A stretch of 64,000 nucleotides of DNA, taken from NCBI GenBank assembly GCA_030704615.1, contig CM060733.1:11160001-11224000 (forward strand). Direction: 5' to 3'. The notes under the pieces were generated by a model. It saw only the letters and a program-made list of their open reading frames with translations. It ran no database searches and was not told where the DNA came from. Both the position numbers and the translations under genes were made by a program. Source of the DNA: Takakia lepidozioides (lineage: Eukaryota > Streptophyta > Takakiopsida > Takakiales > Takakiaceae). The first letter of the stretch is position 1. Every line of letters starts with the position of its first letter. Positions 43,034 through 53,480 of the stretch are shown piece by piece.

Positions 43034-43554
43034 TGTGGCGTGGCTTTCTAGGACTATATGCTAGGAAGTGTGGTTGGACAACGATATATGTTGTGGCACG
43101 ATGCTTAGGTACACGACAGCTGTCATGGTTTTTGTTTGTGATTAATTAGAAATAGTTATTTCTAGCTAATTAGGACATTATACATTTATAATTGTATTTT
43201 GTTGGCATTGGGACTTCATTTGGTTCCATGTGCCAAGTGAGGTGGCGAACCTCACTTGGGACGTGGAGAGGTTATCTCCACGTGAGACGTAGGCAGGCTC
43301 GTCTTCTTCTAGTCGAGCCTCCCGAGGCCTCTCTCGCCGCCATAGCTCTAGTACTTGAGATGGAGAGTGGGTAAGGTCTGTATGGTGGAGTCCTTTAGCA
43401 AAGGTGCCATTGGCTTGATTTATATAACGTGATAGAGTGGTTTCTCCTCTTTTCACCATTTCTGTATCATTGTGGCATGACTTCTAGGACTATATGCTAG
43501 GAAGTGTGGTTGGACAACGATGTATGTTGTGGCACGATGCTTAGGTGCACGACA
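43034..43554 (+). repeat. LTR of copy B with 85-bp repeats at both of its ends
   Basis: 521 bp, beginning TGTGGCGTGG and ending GCACGACA. The first 85 bp (43034-43118) recur as the last 84 bp (43471-43554) with a few differences. A purine-rich tract precedes it. A TATATAAC TATA-like word is near 43421. Confidence 0.82.
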
Positions 43555-43609
43555 ACAAGCTAAACCATAAAGAAAAACAAACACCCTACCCCAGTACCAT
43601 ATGAAAAAA

Positions 43610-44276
43610 AAAAAAAAAACTAAGAACCCCCAAAGGCCCTAAACCTAAACCTAGAAAGCCCTGCAGTCACTGCCTGCGACCCCCACGCGTCACAACCTGC
43701 GAGTTTTTTGGATTTATGAGGCCGGGGGTCGCAAACGGCGACAGCCAACCGTTGCCAACTGCAACCTGTTTTTTTGTTTTGAAAGAATGGATTTATGAGG
43801 CCGGGGGTCGCAATTGGCGACGACATGCCGTCGCAAAATGTGACATGTTTTTTGTTTTGAAATAATAGGGCAGCCGGGCTGTTTGCGACACCCGGCCGTC
43901 GCAGGGGCCTTTTGCCCTTCATGCCACCATGCGACGGCTGGGCGTCGCAAAAAAGGGCTGCGATGAAAGAAAGGGCAAGAAAGGGTTTTTTTTTTGGGAT
44001 TGTGACGACCGGCCGTCGCCAGAAAGGGCTGGCTTCTCCCCTTCGCTGGGGGCGACACTTGGGCGTCGCACAGAAAGGCTGCCTGCTGCCCTTCATCCAC
44101 CCGTGCGACGGCCAGGCCCTGGCGCCAGGTGGCGACCCGCGGGGTTTGGTTCCGACGGCCCGACGTCGCAAACACGCTCCGCGGGGTTGGCGTCGCACGC
44201 TCAGAGCCGCGCGGGGCGTGGGGGTGCGGCTGGCATCGCAACCCCAACCCCCCCCCCCCCCCCCCATTTGCTATAG
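43610..44276 (-). mobile_element. CACTA-type terminus with GC-rich subterminal repeats
   Basis: The plus strand ends ...CATTTGCTATAGTG at about 44276, that is, CACTATAGCAAATGGGG when read from the outside. Over the 570 bp inside it are some 15 copies of TGCGACG/CGTCGCA, often as inverted pairs (GCGAC...GTCGC) of 15-20 bp, and a repeated TTTATGAGGCCGGGGGTCGCA (about 43717 and 43795). Terminal CACTA plus dense subterminal repeats is the En/Spm plan. No transposase and no left end are seen. PPR sequence resumes immediately to the right. Confidence 0.5.
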
Positions 44277-44284
44277 TGAGTCAT

Positions 44285-46995
44285 GCTCTCGTCCTTGACA
44301 ATTTGCAATGCGTGTGCAAGTCTGGCAGCTCTGGAGAAGGGCAAAGAGGTCCATGGCGACATTGTTAGAGCTGCAATTGAACCACATGTCATTTTGAACA
44401 ATACCCTCGTGGACATGTATGAAGGGAGTGTTCGACAGTAGGGCTGAACAAGATGTGGGTGTCGTGGAGTGCGATGATTGCAGGATATGCACAGTAAGGG
44501 CATGGGATAGAGGCTTTTGAGAACTATATGAGCAAATGATGTGTGAAGGGGTGAAGCCCAACCACTTCACATTTGTTTGTGTTTGCAATGCGTGTGCAAG
44601 CCTAGGAGCTCTGGGAAAGGGGAAAGAGGTCCATGGTGACATCGTCAAGCTGGAATTGTACCGGATGTCATCTTGAACATAGCCTGGTGGACATGTTTGC
44701 CAAATGTGGGTGCATTCAGGATGCGAAGCGAGTTTTCCACACTCTGGCTAAACGAGATGTGGTGTCATGGAACGCAATGCTTGCAGGGTATGCACAGCAG
44801 GGGCACAAGATGGAGGCTTTGGAGACCTATGAGCAAATGATTGGGGAAGGGTGAAGCCCGACCACATAAGGTTTGTGTGCATTTGCAGAAGTGTGCAAGC
44901 CTGGGCATGGCTCTGGAAAAGGGCAAAGAGGTGCATGGTTGCATTGCCAAAGCTGGAATTGTACTAGATGTGATTCCCTGTGGATCAATAGCTACAAGAA
45001 ACTTGCATGGGTAGATGGTCAACTAAAGGCTGTAGCTACAGTGGCACAGTTCATAAAACCAGGCACCTCAACCATGACCACAACTTCTGAAAGAGGATCA
45101 AGAAAGCGAGTCCATAATGCCTCTTCTGGCACTTCTGGGCATGTGAAGGTGCTTTGCGGCAGACAAACTGATAGCGGCTCTACAGACTTTAAACCAATGA
45201 GGCATTTCAGTAGATTCAGGTGCGTATGTTTGTCCCTTGCTTAAGTGCATCAAGATGGAAGGTCTGGACGCTGGAAAGCAGGTGCACACTCACATTATCC
45301 AAAGTGGATGGATGCCAAATGTTTTTCTACTCAACACCCTTGTCTCCATGTATGTCAAGTGCGGGAGCATCATGGATGCTCACCAAGAGTTCAACATAAT
45401 GCCTCAACGATCTTGATCACGTGGAATATAATGTTGGCAGGAGTTACCAAGCATGGGTGTGGTAGGAATGCTTTGGAGACCTATGAGCAACTGCTCGTGC
45501 GAAGGGGTGAAGCCCAACCACATCATGTTTGTTTGTGTTTGCAATGCGTGTGCAAGCTTGGGAGCTCTGGAAAAGGGGAAAGAGGTCTATTGTGACATCA
45601 TCAAAGCTCGATTTGTACCTCATTCTGAACACTGCCCTGGTGGACATGTATGCCAAATGTGGGTGCAACAAGCTTGATGCGAAGGGAGGGTTCGACAATA
45701 TGGCTGAACGAGATGTGGTGTTTTGGAGTGCCATGATTGCAAGGTATGTGCAGCATGGGTATGGGATTAAGGCTTTGGAAACCTAAGAGCAAATGATGTG
45801 GGAAGGGATGAAGCCAGACCAGGTCATGTCATTTGTGTTTATAATATGCATGTGCGAGCTTAGCAGCCCTGGGAATGGTCAAAGAGGTTCATGGTGACAT
45901 TACCTACGCTGGAATTGTACCAGATGTCATTATGAACATTCCCATGGTGGACATCTATGCCTTATCTATGCTCGCCAAGTATTCAACAGAATCCCTCAAT
46001 GATCTTTGATCACGTGAAATATAATGTTGGCAAGAGTTACCAAGCATGGGTGTGGTAGGAATGCTTTGGAGACCTATGAGCGCCAACTGCTGCGCGAAGG
46101 GTGAAGCCCAACCACATCACGTTTGTTTGTGTTTGCAATGCGTGTGCAAGCTTGGGTGCTCTGAAAAAGGGGAAAGAGGTCCATGGTGACATCATCAAAG
46201 CTGGATTTGTACCAAATGTCATTCTGACCATTGCCCTGGTGGACACGTATGCCAAATGTGGGTGCAGTAAGCCTGATGCGAAGGGAGAGTTCGACAATAT
46301 AGCTGAACGAGATGTGGTGTTTTGGAGTGCCATGATTGCAAGGTATGTGCAGCATGGGTATGGGATTAAGGCTTTGGAAACCTAAGAGCAAATGATGTGG
46401 GAAGGGATCTGAAGCCAGACCAGGTCATGTTCATTTGTGTTTATAATATACATATGCGAGCCTAGCAGCCCTGGGAATGGTCAAAGAGGTTCATGGTAAC
46501 ATTATCAAAGCTGGAATTGTATCAGATGTCATTCTGAACATTCCCCTGGTGTACATCTATGCTCACCAAGTGTTCAACATAATCTCTCACCGATCTTTGA
46601 TCACGTGGAATATAATGATGGCAGGATTTACCAAGCATGGGTGTGGTAGGAATGCTTTGGAGACCTATGAGCAAATGTTGCGCGAAGGAGTAAAGCCCAA
46701 CCGCATCATATTTGTTTGTGTTTGCAATGCGTGTGCAAGCCTGAGAGCTCTGGAAAAGGGGAAAGAGGTCCATGGTGACATCGTCAAAGCCGGAATTGTA
46801 CCGGATGTCAATCTGAACACTGCCCTGGTGGACATCTATGCCAAATGTGGGTGCATGAAGGATGTGAAGGGAGTTTTCAACACTATGGCTGAACGAGATG
46901 TGGTGTCGTGGAACGCGATGCTTGCAGGGTATGCACAACAAAGATGTGGTATGGAGACTTTGGAGACCTACGCCGTATCCATTGCTACTCTGTAA
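44285..46995 (+). pseudogene. PPR cluster 2 (PLS modules, broken)
   Basis: Seven or eight modules of about 300 bp in head-to-tail order, each with the KPNHITFVCVCNACASLGALEKGKEVHGD- and AGIVPDVILNTALVDMYAKCGC-type motifs and an S motif such as AERDVVSWNAMLAGYAQ. The longest open stretch is 46477-46995 (172 codons). Modules are interrupted by stops, indels, a gag-derived insertion (about 44990-45240) and variant modules (45245-45420, KQVHTHIIQSGWMPNV). No E or DYW tail follows. The cluster probably came from local duplication of one PLS triplet and is not a functional editing factor. Confidence 0.78.
44990..45240 (+). pseudogene. Gag-like insertion inside the PPR cluster
   Basis: The plus-strand peptide SYKKLAWVDGQLKAVATVAQ matches the minus-strand gag segment at 38437-38700. 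PPR similarity stops at about 44985 and resumes near 45245 with a different module type, so about 250 bp were inserted or recombined here. Confidence 0.5.
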
Positions 46996-46999
46996 AACA

Positions 47000-47330
47000 A
47001 GTCCTTGACAAATATGCTCTTGAACTTGGTGTGGTGGATCATAGAGTTCCTGACACCTCTGCTGCCTGACACCTCATACAACTTCTTATCATTTGTTCTC
47101 TCTGTTTGGTACAATTATGCTAGATGTCCCATTTTTTCATGCACCTGTTGTATTATTCCTTCCATTTCTCTCTTGTTTGGGACCATCAACCCTTTGTAAA
47201 GCAATTTTCCTTGACTCCATAGGTAGTTCTTGGTTCGTCTTTGAACCCTCTTTCCTTCTTCCTTTGTCAGATAGTCATTCATGACACCAAAAGTTAGATA
47301 GTGCATAGCCTGCACGTCATTTAGTATGTC
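47000..47330 (-). pseudogene. Integrase zinc-finger fragment of a gypsy element
   Basis: The minus-strand frame 47115-47315 encodes a linker plus RTKNYLWSQGKLLYKG and IIQQVHEKMGHLA. This is the usual sequence just before and at the first histidines of the gypsy integrase HHCC domain. It is cut on both sides. Confidence 0.6.
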
Positions 47331-48629
47331 AGGCTACTGTTCTTATCTACTTGCCATTAGATGAGAGCTCCTATTCTGTCAGTTACCAACGCAATTCCAT
47401 CAATGATGAAGGTCAACGAAGGTGAACAAGAACATTTCAATCTGCCCAACGAACATGTTTGAAATTGAATAAAAGATCACATTCCAAAAAACGAAAAGTA
47501 CCTTATACAAGGACAGAAGAGGTACCTTCGTTCAACTTAGGTCCAACAAATATATATATTTTTGGACATTTCCGTAGCATACGATAATCCAAGCTAGAGA
47601 TTAAAACGGCTAAAAAACATGCAGAATTCTTCCACATTAGAAGTCCATATATCATATTGGTTTGTTTTTTTTTGCTTTTTTTGTTTTTTGGTCCCAACAT
47701 CCATTTATTTCGGTTTTACCTTTATGTTCTCCCGCTCAGCCTCCACCTTCGGCAGCCAAAGGTGCATGTCAGTACAATGTTGGTTTTTTTATTTTTTTTT
47801 ATTTTTTTTTCGACATCCATTTATTTCGTTTTTACCTTTATGTTCTCCTGCTCAGCCTCCATCTTCGGCAGCCAAAGGTGGCATGTCAGTACAATCCCGT
47901 GTCATTTTTCATTATTGTTTCTCACAAATCCAAGCATACAATTACGGGCAGTCCGAGAAAAAATATTATATTGCCATGTGGCCGCCGTTTGCGCATCCAC
48001 GTCACACTGATGGCTGATAGCTGATAGAATAGCAAACCCCCCATTGGATCTTGCGAAAACATCTCTGCATTTACTTCACATTCTTCTGCCACAACATGTA
48101 ACAATTATAGTTGTATCTCCGTCGTTGTGGCTTCTGTCCATACATTCCTTCTGTCATTTGCTAAACTGCTTGGGTCTGAATTGCTCTCATGTCCAGCCCT
48201 AGTGCACTGTCAGAGCTATCTCTTCTTTCACCTTTGTGTGTTGTGTCATTGCTTGCAGAGTCTTGTTGCACCCCCCTTTGCTGGTGTTCCAGGAGATTAC
48301 CATCACTTTGTTCATCTGTCGGTGAATTTTTCCCTGAACTCTCCCCTTTGTTCATTTGCTCTTTCTCCTTGCATTTTTCTGCCCTAGTCTACACCATGTT
48401 GATACTCGATACCTGGGAATTCACAAAACTAGGTACCTTCTTCTTCAACCCATGTGAGTCTGATATTAATGTCCTCTTATCAGACCAATAGAGAGTAGGA
48501 AGAGAGGGCACGACAGAGAGCATTTTTCCAATGTGTTTCCAGCCTCATGACGATTGGTTTGTTTGACTTTTGTAGGTCAATTTCATCCATGACCGACCAT
48601 ACTGTACTCATTGTATTCACTTGGTTTGC
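47331..48629. other. Non-coding region around the dimeric repeat
   Basis: Apart from the dimeric repeat, the region holds a weak minus-strand frame at 48161-48355 (hydrophilic, no motif) and no supported gene. Confidence 0.3.
47640..47905 (-). repeat. Dimeric A-rich short repeat
   Basis: Two about 85-bp units (47697-47781 and 47812-47898) share CATCCATTTATTTCG, TTTACCTTTATGTTCTCC and CTTCGGCAGCCAAAGGTG. They are separated and flanked on one side by T-rich runs. On the minus strand this is unit-A tract-unit-A tract, like a dimeric short retroposon. No clear pol III box and no flanking duplication were found. Confidence 0.55.
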
Positions 48630-48719
48630 ACGACTTAAAAGTCATTGCAGTCATATGTACGGTTTATGACTATGGGATAGTCATATATACAGTCATATAT
48701 ACCGCGATTTGTTGTAGTG
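48630..48719 (-). mobile_element. CACTA-type terminus with AGTCATA subterminal repeats
   Basis: Read from 48719 leftward the sequence begins CACTACAACAAATCGCGG, a typical plant CACTA end. The next 90 bp carry five AGTCAT/ATGACT words. The left end at 12462 has the same ATGAC-rich style but a different terminal sequence. No transposase or partner end was found, so how far it extends to the left is unknown. Confidence 0.45.
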
Positions 48720-49730
48720 GATAGTCGTGGTTGGTTTAGAGATTCCGTCACATAGCCAATAGGCTCATCTCTCATCTGTGGTTCATACGCAGCCTCCACT
48801 ATGTTCCCATGATTGTAACGCCTGGCCACTTAGAGGCACATCGTACAATTTGTTGAGGGTCTTTGGCCATTTGCGGGCCAACTAATCAAGGGTCTTCAAG
48901 CCTTTGCGCCCACCAAGACTAAGATACCTCAGCTTTCTAGTGTCCGTACCCCCAAACCACAAGGGGTATGTTCCAAAGTATATTCAACGTACTCATATAA
49001 TTTTCTATTTTTGTGTACCCATATCCTTGTGGGATAATGTATGTATAAGATCAACTTATGTATTCCTATACCTCTAGAAATATACTTAGACACCTTTATA
49101 TGAGATAATGCGTTGAACAAAGAGTCAGGGTAAGGGGCTTGTTCAACTATACTGTTCCATTAAATAATATAGCTATCGTTCATGACCGGTTTTCAATTTT
49201 TTTTGGGGCCCTGCGGTCAAAGCCCGCTAAGTAGTAAGTAAAGTACTTACAAATAGATGCTAAGGAGGAGGGCCTTCACCTCCCTTGAGGGCAGTGGGCC
49301 TGACCCTGTCAAGCGACGGTGTTACTTTTAGAAGTGATGGACTTATTGAAAGTTCGTAGCTTCTGTTATAGTCCATAAAATGTAGTGTTATGGACTCATT
49401 ATTTCCTAGATTTTTCAACATAATTGGAATAAGGGACTTAAGCCTCCATTGCTCTTATGATGGAGAAGCTAGAATGAGAGTTTTTAAACATTTTCATTCT
49501 TTAAATTGAGTTTTATATACTTTATCGAATTACTAATAACACTCAATTTTTCATAAAGTCCTTTACAATATGAAAACCAAAGTACTCCATGAACTGTCTT
49601 CATTAACTACAATTATTTAGTGTAGATGAATGGTGGGCCAAGGTTAAATTTGTAAAAAGATGTATTTTTATGATTATATAGTCAATTTGGGATCACGCTA
49701 TCAATGGCACGTGGCGGCATATATCATCGA
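48720..49730. other. AT-rich non-coding DNA
   Basis: No supported gene, repeat or terminus. A GGGGCCCTGCGGTCAAAG segment near 49203 and a C-rich stretch near 49280-49310 stand out from AT-rich surroundings but match nothing I recognise. Confidence 0.3.
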
Positions 49731-50345
49731 TAACATCTTTCCCTCTCCTATTTGAAATGACAATATCTCACCAATAGATGTTCCACATGATATAATGCAA
49801 GTGAATCCATGATTTTTATTTTTTTATCTTATATACTTTTATGTAGGCTACATCTTCAACTTTTTGGTCCACTCTTCATTGCAACTATCCTAGGAAAGTT
49901 GATATCCGTGGTAGCGTACGAAAGATGCCAGCTGCATGTCTTCTTGAAGTAGGATACGAATCAGCGTTTTTTGTTTTTTGTTTTGTTTTTTCTAGAAAAC
50001 AGCAGGAAATAGCCGTATATTCTGTTCATTCATTGAAATTTGGATAGGGTCATCCTCATACATACTTTCATCCATTGGTATCATCCACATTGCACAAATT
50101 CATCCATTTCTTGTTTTTTATTTGGAAAAGTTTGGCGATTAATTCATCCTTGAAATAACAGCATTTGTGACAAAACAATTTATTTATGTATTCTTTGTTT
50201 TGATGTGGATTAGTATATTTTTTTGTATTTTTAGATCAATAAATTTAGATTTTTAGAAGGTTGTTGATCTATGTGAACATCAAAGTCCTCCACCGGCAAC
50301 TTTACTACCAACTACTACAACCTGATCTCAAATATATATATGTCT

Positions 50346-52020
50346 GATACACTGGATGGTTACTGCTGGCATTGACGTGACTGTGGAAATATTGCCTTAA
50401 TTATGTTCCTTACGAGTTTGACTTACTAATTTTCGGGAATGGCAGACTCTATTTTGTTTGCTCCGGAAGCACCTATAGCGCTGCGACTTCTTCAAAGTAG
50501 GTTTCTTCAAAAGATGTCTTCCAAGGGACCAGGTCTTGAAATATGTTTTGCAGATTCTTAGTATAACGGTAAGCTTAATTTTGAATGCTAATGTACAATT
50601 CTTTACAAGATTACAAATTCATTTCAAGATCATCGAGCATGTTTGAAGGCTCTATGGGAGTGGTGCTGCTAGTCAACATCCGAGGTGAACCATTTATGAC
50701 GGATAGAAAAGTTGATCTTAAATTTTTTGTGGCATTTGATTCTTGGCGGACATGTAGAGCCTCATGTTACAACTCGCGAGCAAATCACACCGCGTGAACT
50801 CTGTGAACCGGAAAGAGCTACTTCAGTTGATTCTTTAAATAACTTCTCTGGGAAGTTCAACCTTGACATCGAAATTGTTCTTCAAACGCACAAATTTTGG
50901 TGCAGCTGAGCAGCCATTTGCCATAGAAACTCAGCCTCCTAAGACCAAGTTGACTCTCCCAAGAATCTTGTAAACACCAAGAAAAATATCAAACCATGAT
51001 ACAGGATCAAGAGCCCACATTTGCAAGATGGACAAGTTGTCTTCTACTCCAAAGCACTGCCCCTTTCGCCTCGCCGTATTCTCATCAACCCGCGACCAAA
51101 CATAGTCACTCCACCATTATCCACCAACTCTCAAAATCTACAAAACCCTAGTTATGTTGCGGTGAGTGACAACATACTCTTCTATGCTTGAGAAAAGCTA
51201 GCTCAACCATCTTCAAAGATCACACACACAATACAGACCACACATTTTAGGACTTAGCTCCTACACATAATCACGCAAGCTCGCACATGTAGGACTTCGC
51301 TAAACTAAAGACGAAGAGATTGAGTCAAAAAGTGTCCATGACTGTATATCTCACGTAGGTACCACGCATTTTTCAGCCACTCATATTGTGCCACGTGTAT
51401 AGGTGAGTTATGTTCCCTAGCTATAGTGAAAGATTTTACTAATCAGTCAATTATATGCTTCTAAGCCAAAATTTCAAATTATTGTAATTGATGCGGAATT
51501 AACATTTATTGTTTAAAAATTAGAAATTTATATGGTCAAATTTTGTAGGTTTGGTCATATGAAACCTCTTTGACGTAGTTTTCTGGGGAATAGCCAGAGG
51601 GCTCACAATTATGTAGACCCATCCACACATGGTTTTCATTTTTGGCCTTCTACCCAAAATCTATGGATTTTCCCAAAGTAAATTGGTTTCTTCCTTGATA
51701 TATTGTCACTTCAAATGTATGAACTGCTTAAGTATTATTTAAGCCATAGATGGTCTTCAGTTGAAAATATTCAAATGTTCATATACATTTGAATTGTTGT
51801 ACACATTGCTTTGAAACATTTGCCACTACAATTAGCTATTGAAATATCATACATATCAGTTCCAGCGTAATTATTACGTAGTGAGTTTAGTGTCTTGTCA
51901 ACAATTCTTAACTATATAGTGAAAATGATAGTGAAATGTGTCAATAGTGAAAATGACAGTGAAACCTCGCTGGTTGGAAATCCCATGGGGTGTTATAGTG
52001 TTCGCTTTCCGCTCACTCGA
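50346..52020. other. Interior of the inverted-repeat element, no gene
   Basis: AT-rich. Short frames only (for example 50585-50797), without recognisable motifs. Confidence 0.35.
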
Positions 52021-52021
52021 T

Positions 52022-52222
52022 CAAGACCTTGATTCGACAACTTACAAATCACGGTTGTAAGGTCTGTGGGAGTATTCCACTTTTCTATCCACGAGACAGC
52101 AATGTTGCCGATGGGAAGCTGACTGTCAACGCATAGCATTGGCAATATTGTTGTCCTCTGGATAAAAAAATGGAATACTCCCACAGGTCTCGCAACCTAC
52201 AAGTTGTTGAATCAAGCTCTTG
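52022..52222. repeat. 200-nt imperfect hairpin
   Basis: The arm 52022-52109 pairs with 52140-52222 at about 85 percent identity, including the uninterrupted block CTGTGGGAGTATTCCA on the left and its complement on the right. One 6-nt bulge and a loop of about 30 nt are present. The form (long stem, few bulges) is like a plant MIRNA precursor or a small foldback element. It sits inside the larger inverted-repeat element. Confidence 0.7.
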
Positions 52223-52920
52223 CTCAAGTAGCCAGGGGCGCCACCGGAATTTTGACAAAATACACAAAAGTTTTGTCCTTAAAAAAACCCGCAAACAATC
52301 TGTTCTTCATTGTTGTAAAAGCGATTGGGGTCGATATGATCATTGATGACGGTCACCAACGTTTGTAGTAGTAGTCCATAGTGCCACATTTTTCAGCAAT
52401 ACATGCTGTCGTGACAGTTGATGCCGAGTGCTGCAACACCACCTTAAGGCTATGAGAATGAGAACGGTGAGCACAATTGATGAATGTAGTGCCATGATTT
52501 AAATGCAATGGTAGGACGAGGAAATATTATGAGGAGGTTGCTTGTGTTTGCTTGGTTGCGAGACATATATATACTTGAGATCAGGTTGTAGTAGTTGGTA
52601 GTAAAGTTGTCAGTGGACGACTTTGATGTCCGCATAAATCAACAACCTTCTGAAAATCTAAATTTATTGATCTAAAAATACAAAAAAATAATCGAATCCA
52701 CAATAAAACAAAGAATATGTAATTAAAATGTTTTGTCCCAAATGTTGTTATTTCAAGGGTGGGGTAGTTGCAACGAAGAGTGGACCAAAAAGTTGAAGAT
52801 GTGGCCTACATAACAGTACATAAGATAAAAATAAATAAAAATCGTAAAAAATAACTAAAAAATGGATTCACTTGCACTTGCACTTATTAGGATACTGTCA
52901 TTTCAAATGGGAAAAAGAAA

Positions 52921-53196
52921 GATGTTACGGACATTAAGACTTTGACAGCCAAGATCCCTGAGTACATGAAGATCGTTGAAATAGCTATAGCACAAGTTAT
53001 AGGCATTGTGGAAGACCAGCGCACATTTAGCACTCTTGCTTTTGTCAAGTCAAAGCTCAGGAATCGGTTAACAAAGCATTTGCCACTTGTAGTGCGCATG
53101 TTTGCAGAGAAGTTCTTTACCATTGACATTTTCTCTTTCGGAGAATGTATTGTGCAATGGAAATATGCCAAGAATTACTATGCTTTCAGTACATAG
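52921..53196 (+). pseudogene. hAT transposase C-terminal (dimerisation) fragment
   Basis: Open from 52921. The sequence runs YMKIVEIAIAQVIG, VEDQRTFSTLAFVKSKLRNRL, HLPLVVRMFAEKFF. E-D-x-R-x-FS-x-L-x-F-x-K-x-x-LRN-x-L is the hallmark of the hAT C-terminal dimerisation region. The catalytic part is missing; the inverted-repeat element begins directly upstream. Confidence 0.72.
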
Positions 53197-53425
53197 GGGC
53201 TGCCACAAAGAGTAATGACAACCTGGCAGAAATGTTTATTTTTGCTCTCATATTTCAAATTATATTCTTTTTTTCTTTGGGCATGGTCGTTCTTGTTCTA
53301 TTGCAGGTGAAGATCAACATTATTATTTGGAGTCTAGCAGGCAGGAGCTGGATTTTATTTGGTTCATTGCGTTTGTGATTTTGTGTGTATGTGTAGGTTG
53401 GGTTGGGTTGGGTTGTGGGTGCAGG
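53197..53425. other. Spacer with GGGTT repeats
   Basis: No gene. Four GGGTT units occur at about 53397-53416. The unit is not the plant telomere repeat (TTTAGGG). Confidence 0.35.
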
Positions 53426-53480
53426 TCACTCATGTCCGATTGGCCGAAGTCCTTACGGACTCGGTTCAAATCCCCCGTGA
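53426..53480 (+). ncRNA. tRNA-like pol III promoter module (tRNA-derived fragment)
   Basis: ATGTCCGATTGGCCGAAG (53432-53449) resembles the A box of serine/leucine tRNAs. GTCCTTACGGAC (53450-53461) forms a small variable-arm-like hairpin, and GGTTCAAATCC (53463-53473) is a good B box. The anticodon arm is missing and the T stem pairs poorly, so this is not a functional tRNA gene. It may be the head of a tRNA-derived SINE or a deleted tRNA pseudogene. Confidence 0.5.

Larger units (their letters stand above)
39425..43554 (+). mobile_element. PHD-type Ty3/gypsy element, copy B (5'-truncated)
   Basis: Plus strand. It starts abruptly inside pol next to the third gag-tandem unit. The order is pol (stop at 39657, then open 39660-42449), integrase end and PHD remnant to about 42790, 3' untranslated region, purine-rich ACGAGGGCGAT, and a 521-bp LTR (43034-43554). 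No gag and no 5' LTR are present. It shares the integrase end, PHD, 3' region and LTR with copy A at 18103-19731. Confidence 0.85.
49731..52927. mobile_element. Element with long imperfect inverted repeats
   Basis: The left arm 49731-50345 and the right arm 52561-52927 are inverted copies, sharing TTGAAATGACA, CTTCAACTTTTTGGTCCACTCTTC, GATCAATAAATTTAGATTTT and CTACTACAACCTGATCTCAA segments in order. The left arm carries about 245 extra bases (49890-50135). The 2.2-kb centre has no coding frame. Shared outer ends read TAACATCTTT. The right arm ends exactly where a hAT coding fragment starts, so the element appears inserted in, or part of, a hAT element. It resembles a non-autonomous foldback or long-TIR transposon. 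Confidence 0.7.

Noticed and set aside
43630-43660. CCCTAAACCTAAACCTA as an interstitial telomere
   Set aside because: Only about two imperfect units; too short to distinguish from chance.
43620-44270. Several overlapping 100-200 codon frames on both strands
   Set aside because: The GC-rich repeat array lacks stops; the frames have no domain and repeat-derived composition.
47740-47780. GAGGCTGAGCGGGAGAAC (minus strand) resembles the primate Alu core
   Set aside because: Fewer than 20 matching bases in a plant context; no 7SL-like structure around it.
53393-53418. GGGTT repeats as telomeric DNA
   Set aside because: The unit does not match known plant or algal telomere repeats, and there are only four copies.
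53426-53480. Functional tRNA gene
   Set aside because: There is no anticodon arm, and the T and acceptor stems do not pair.
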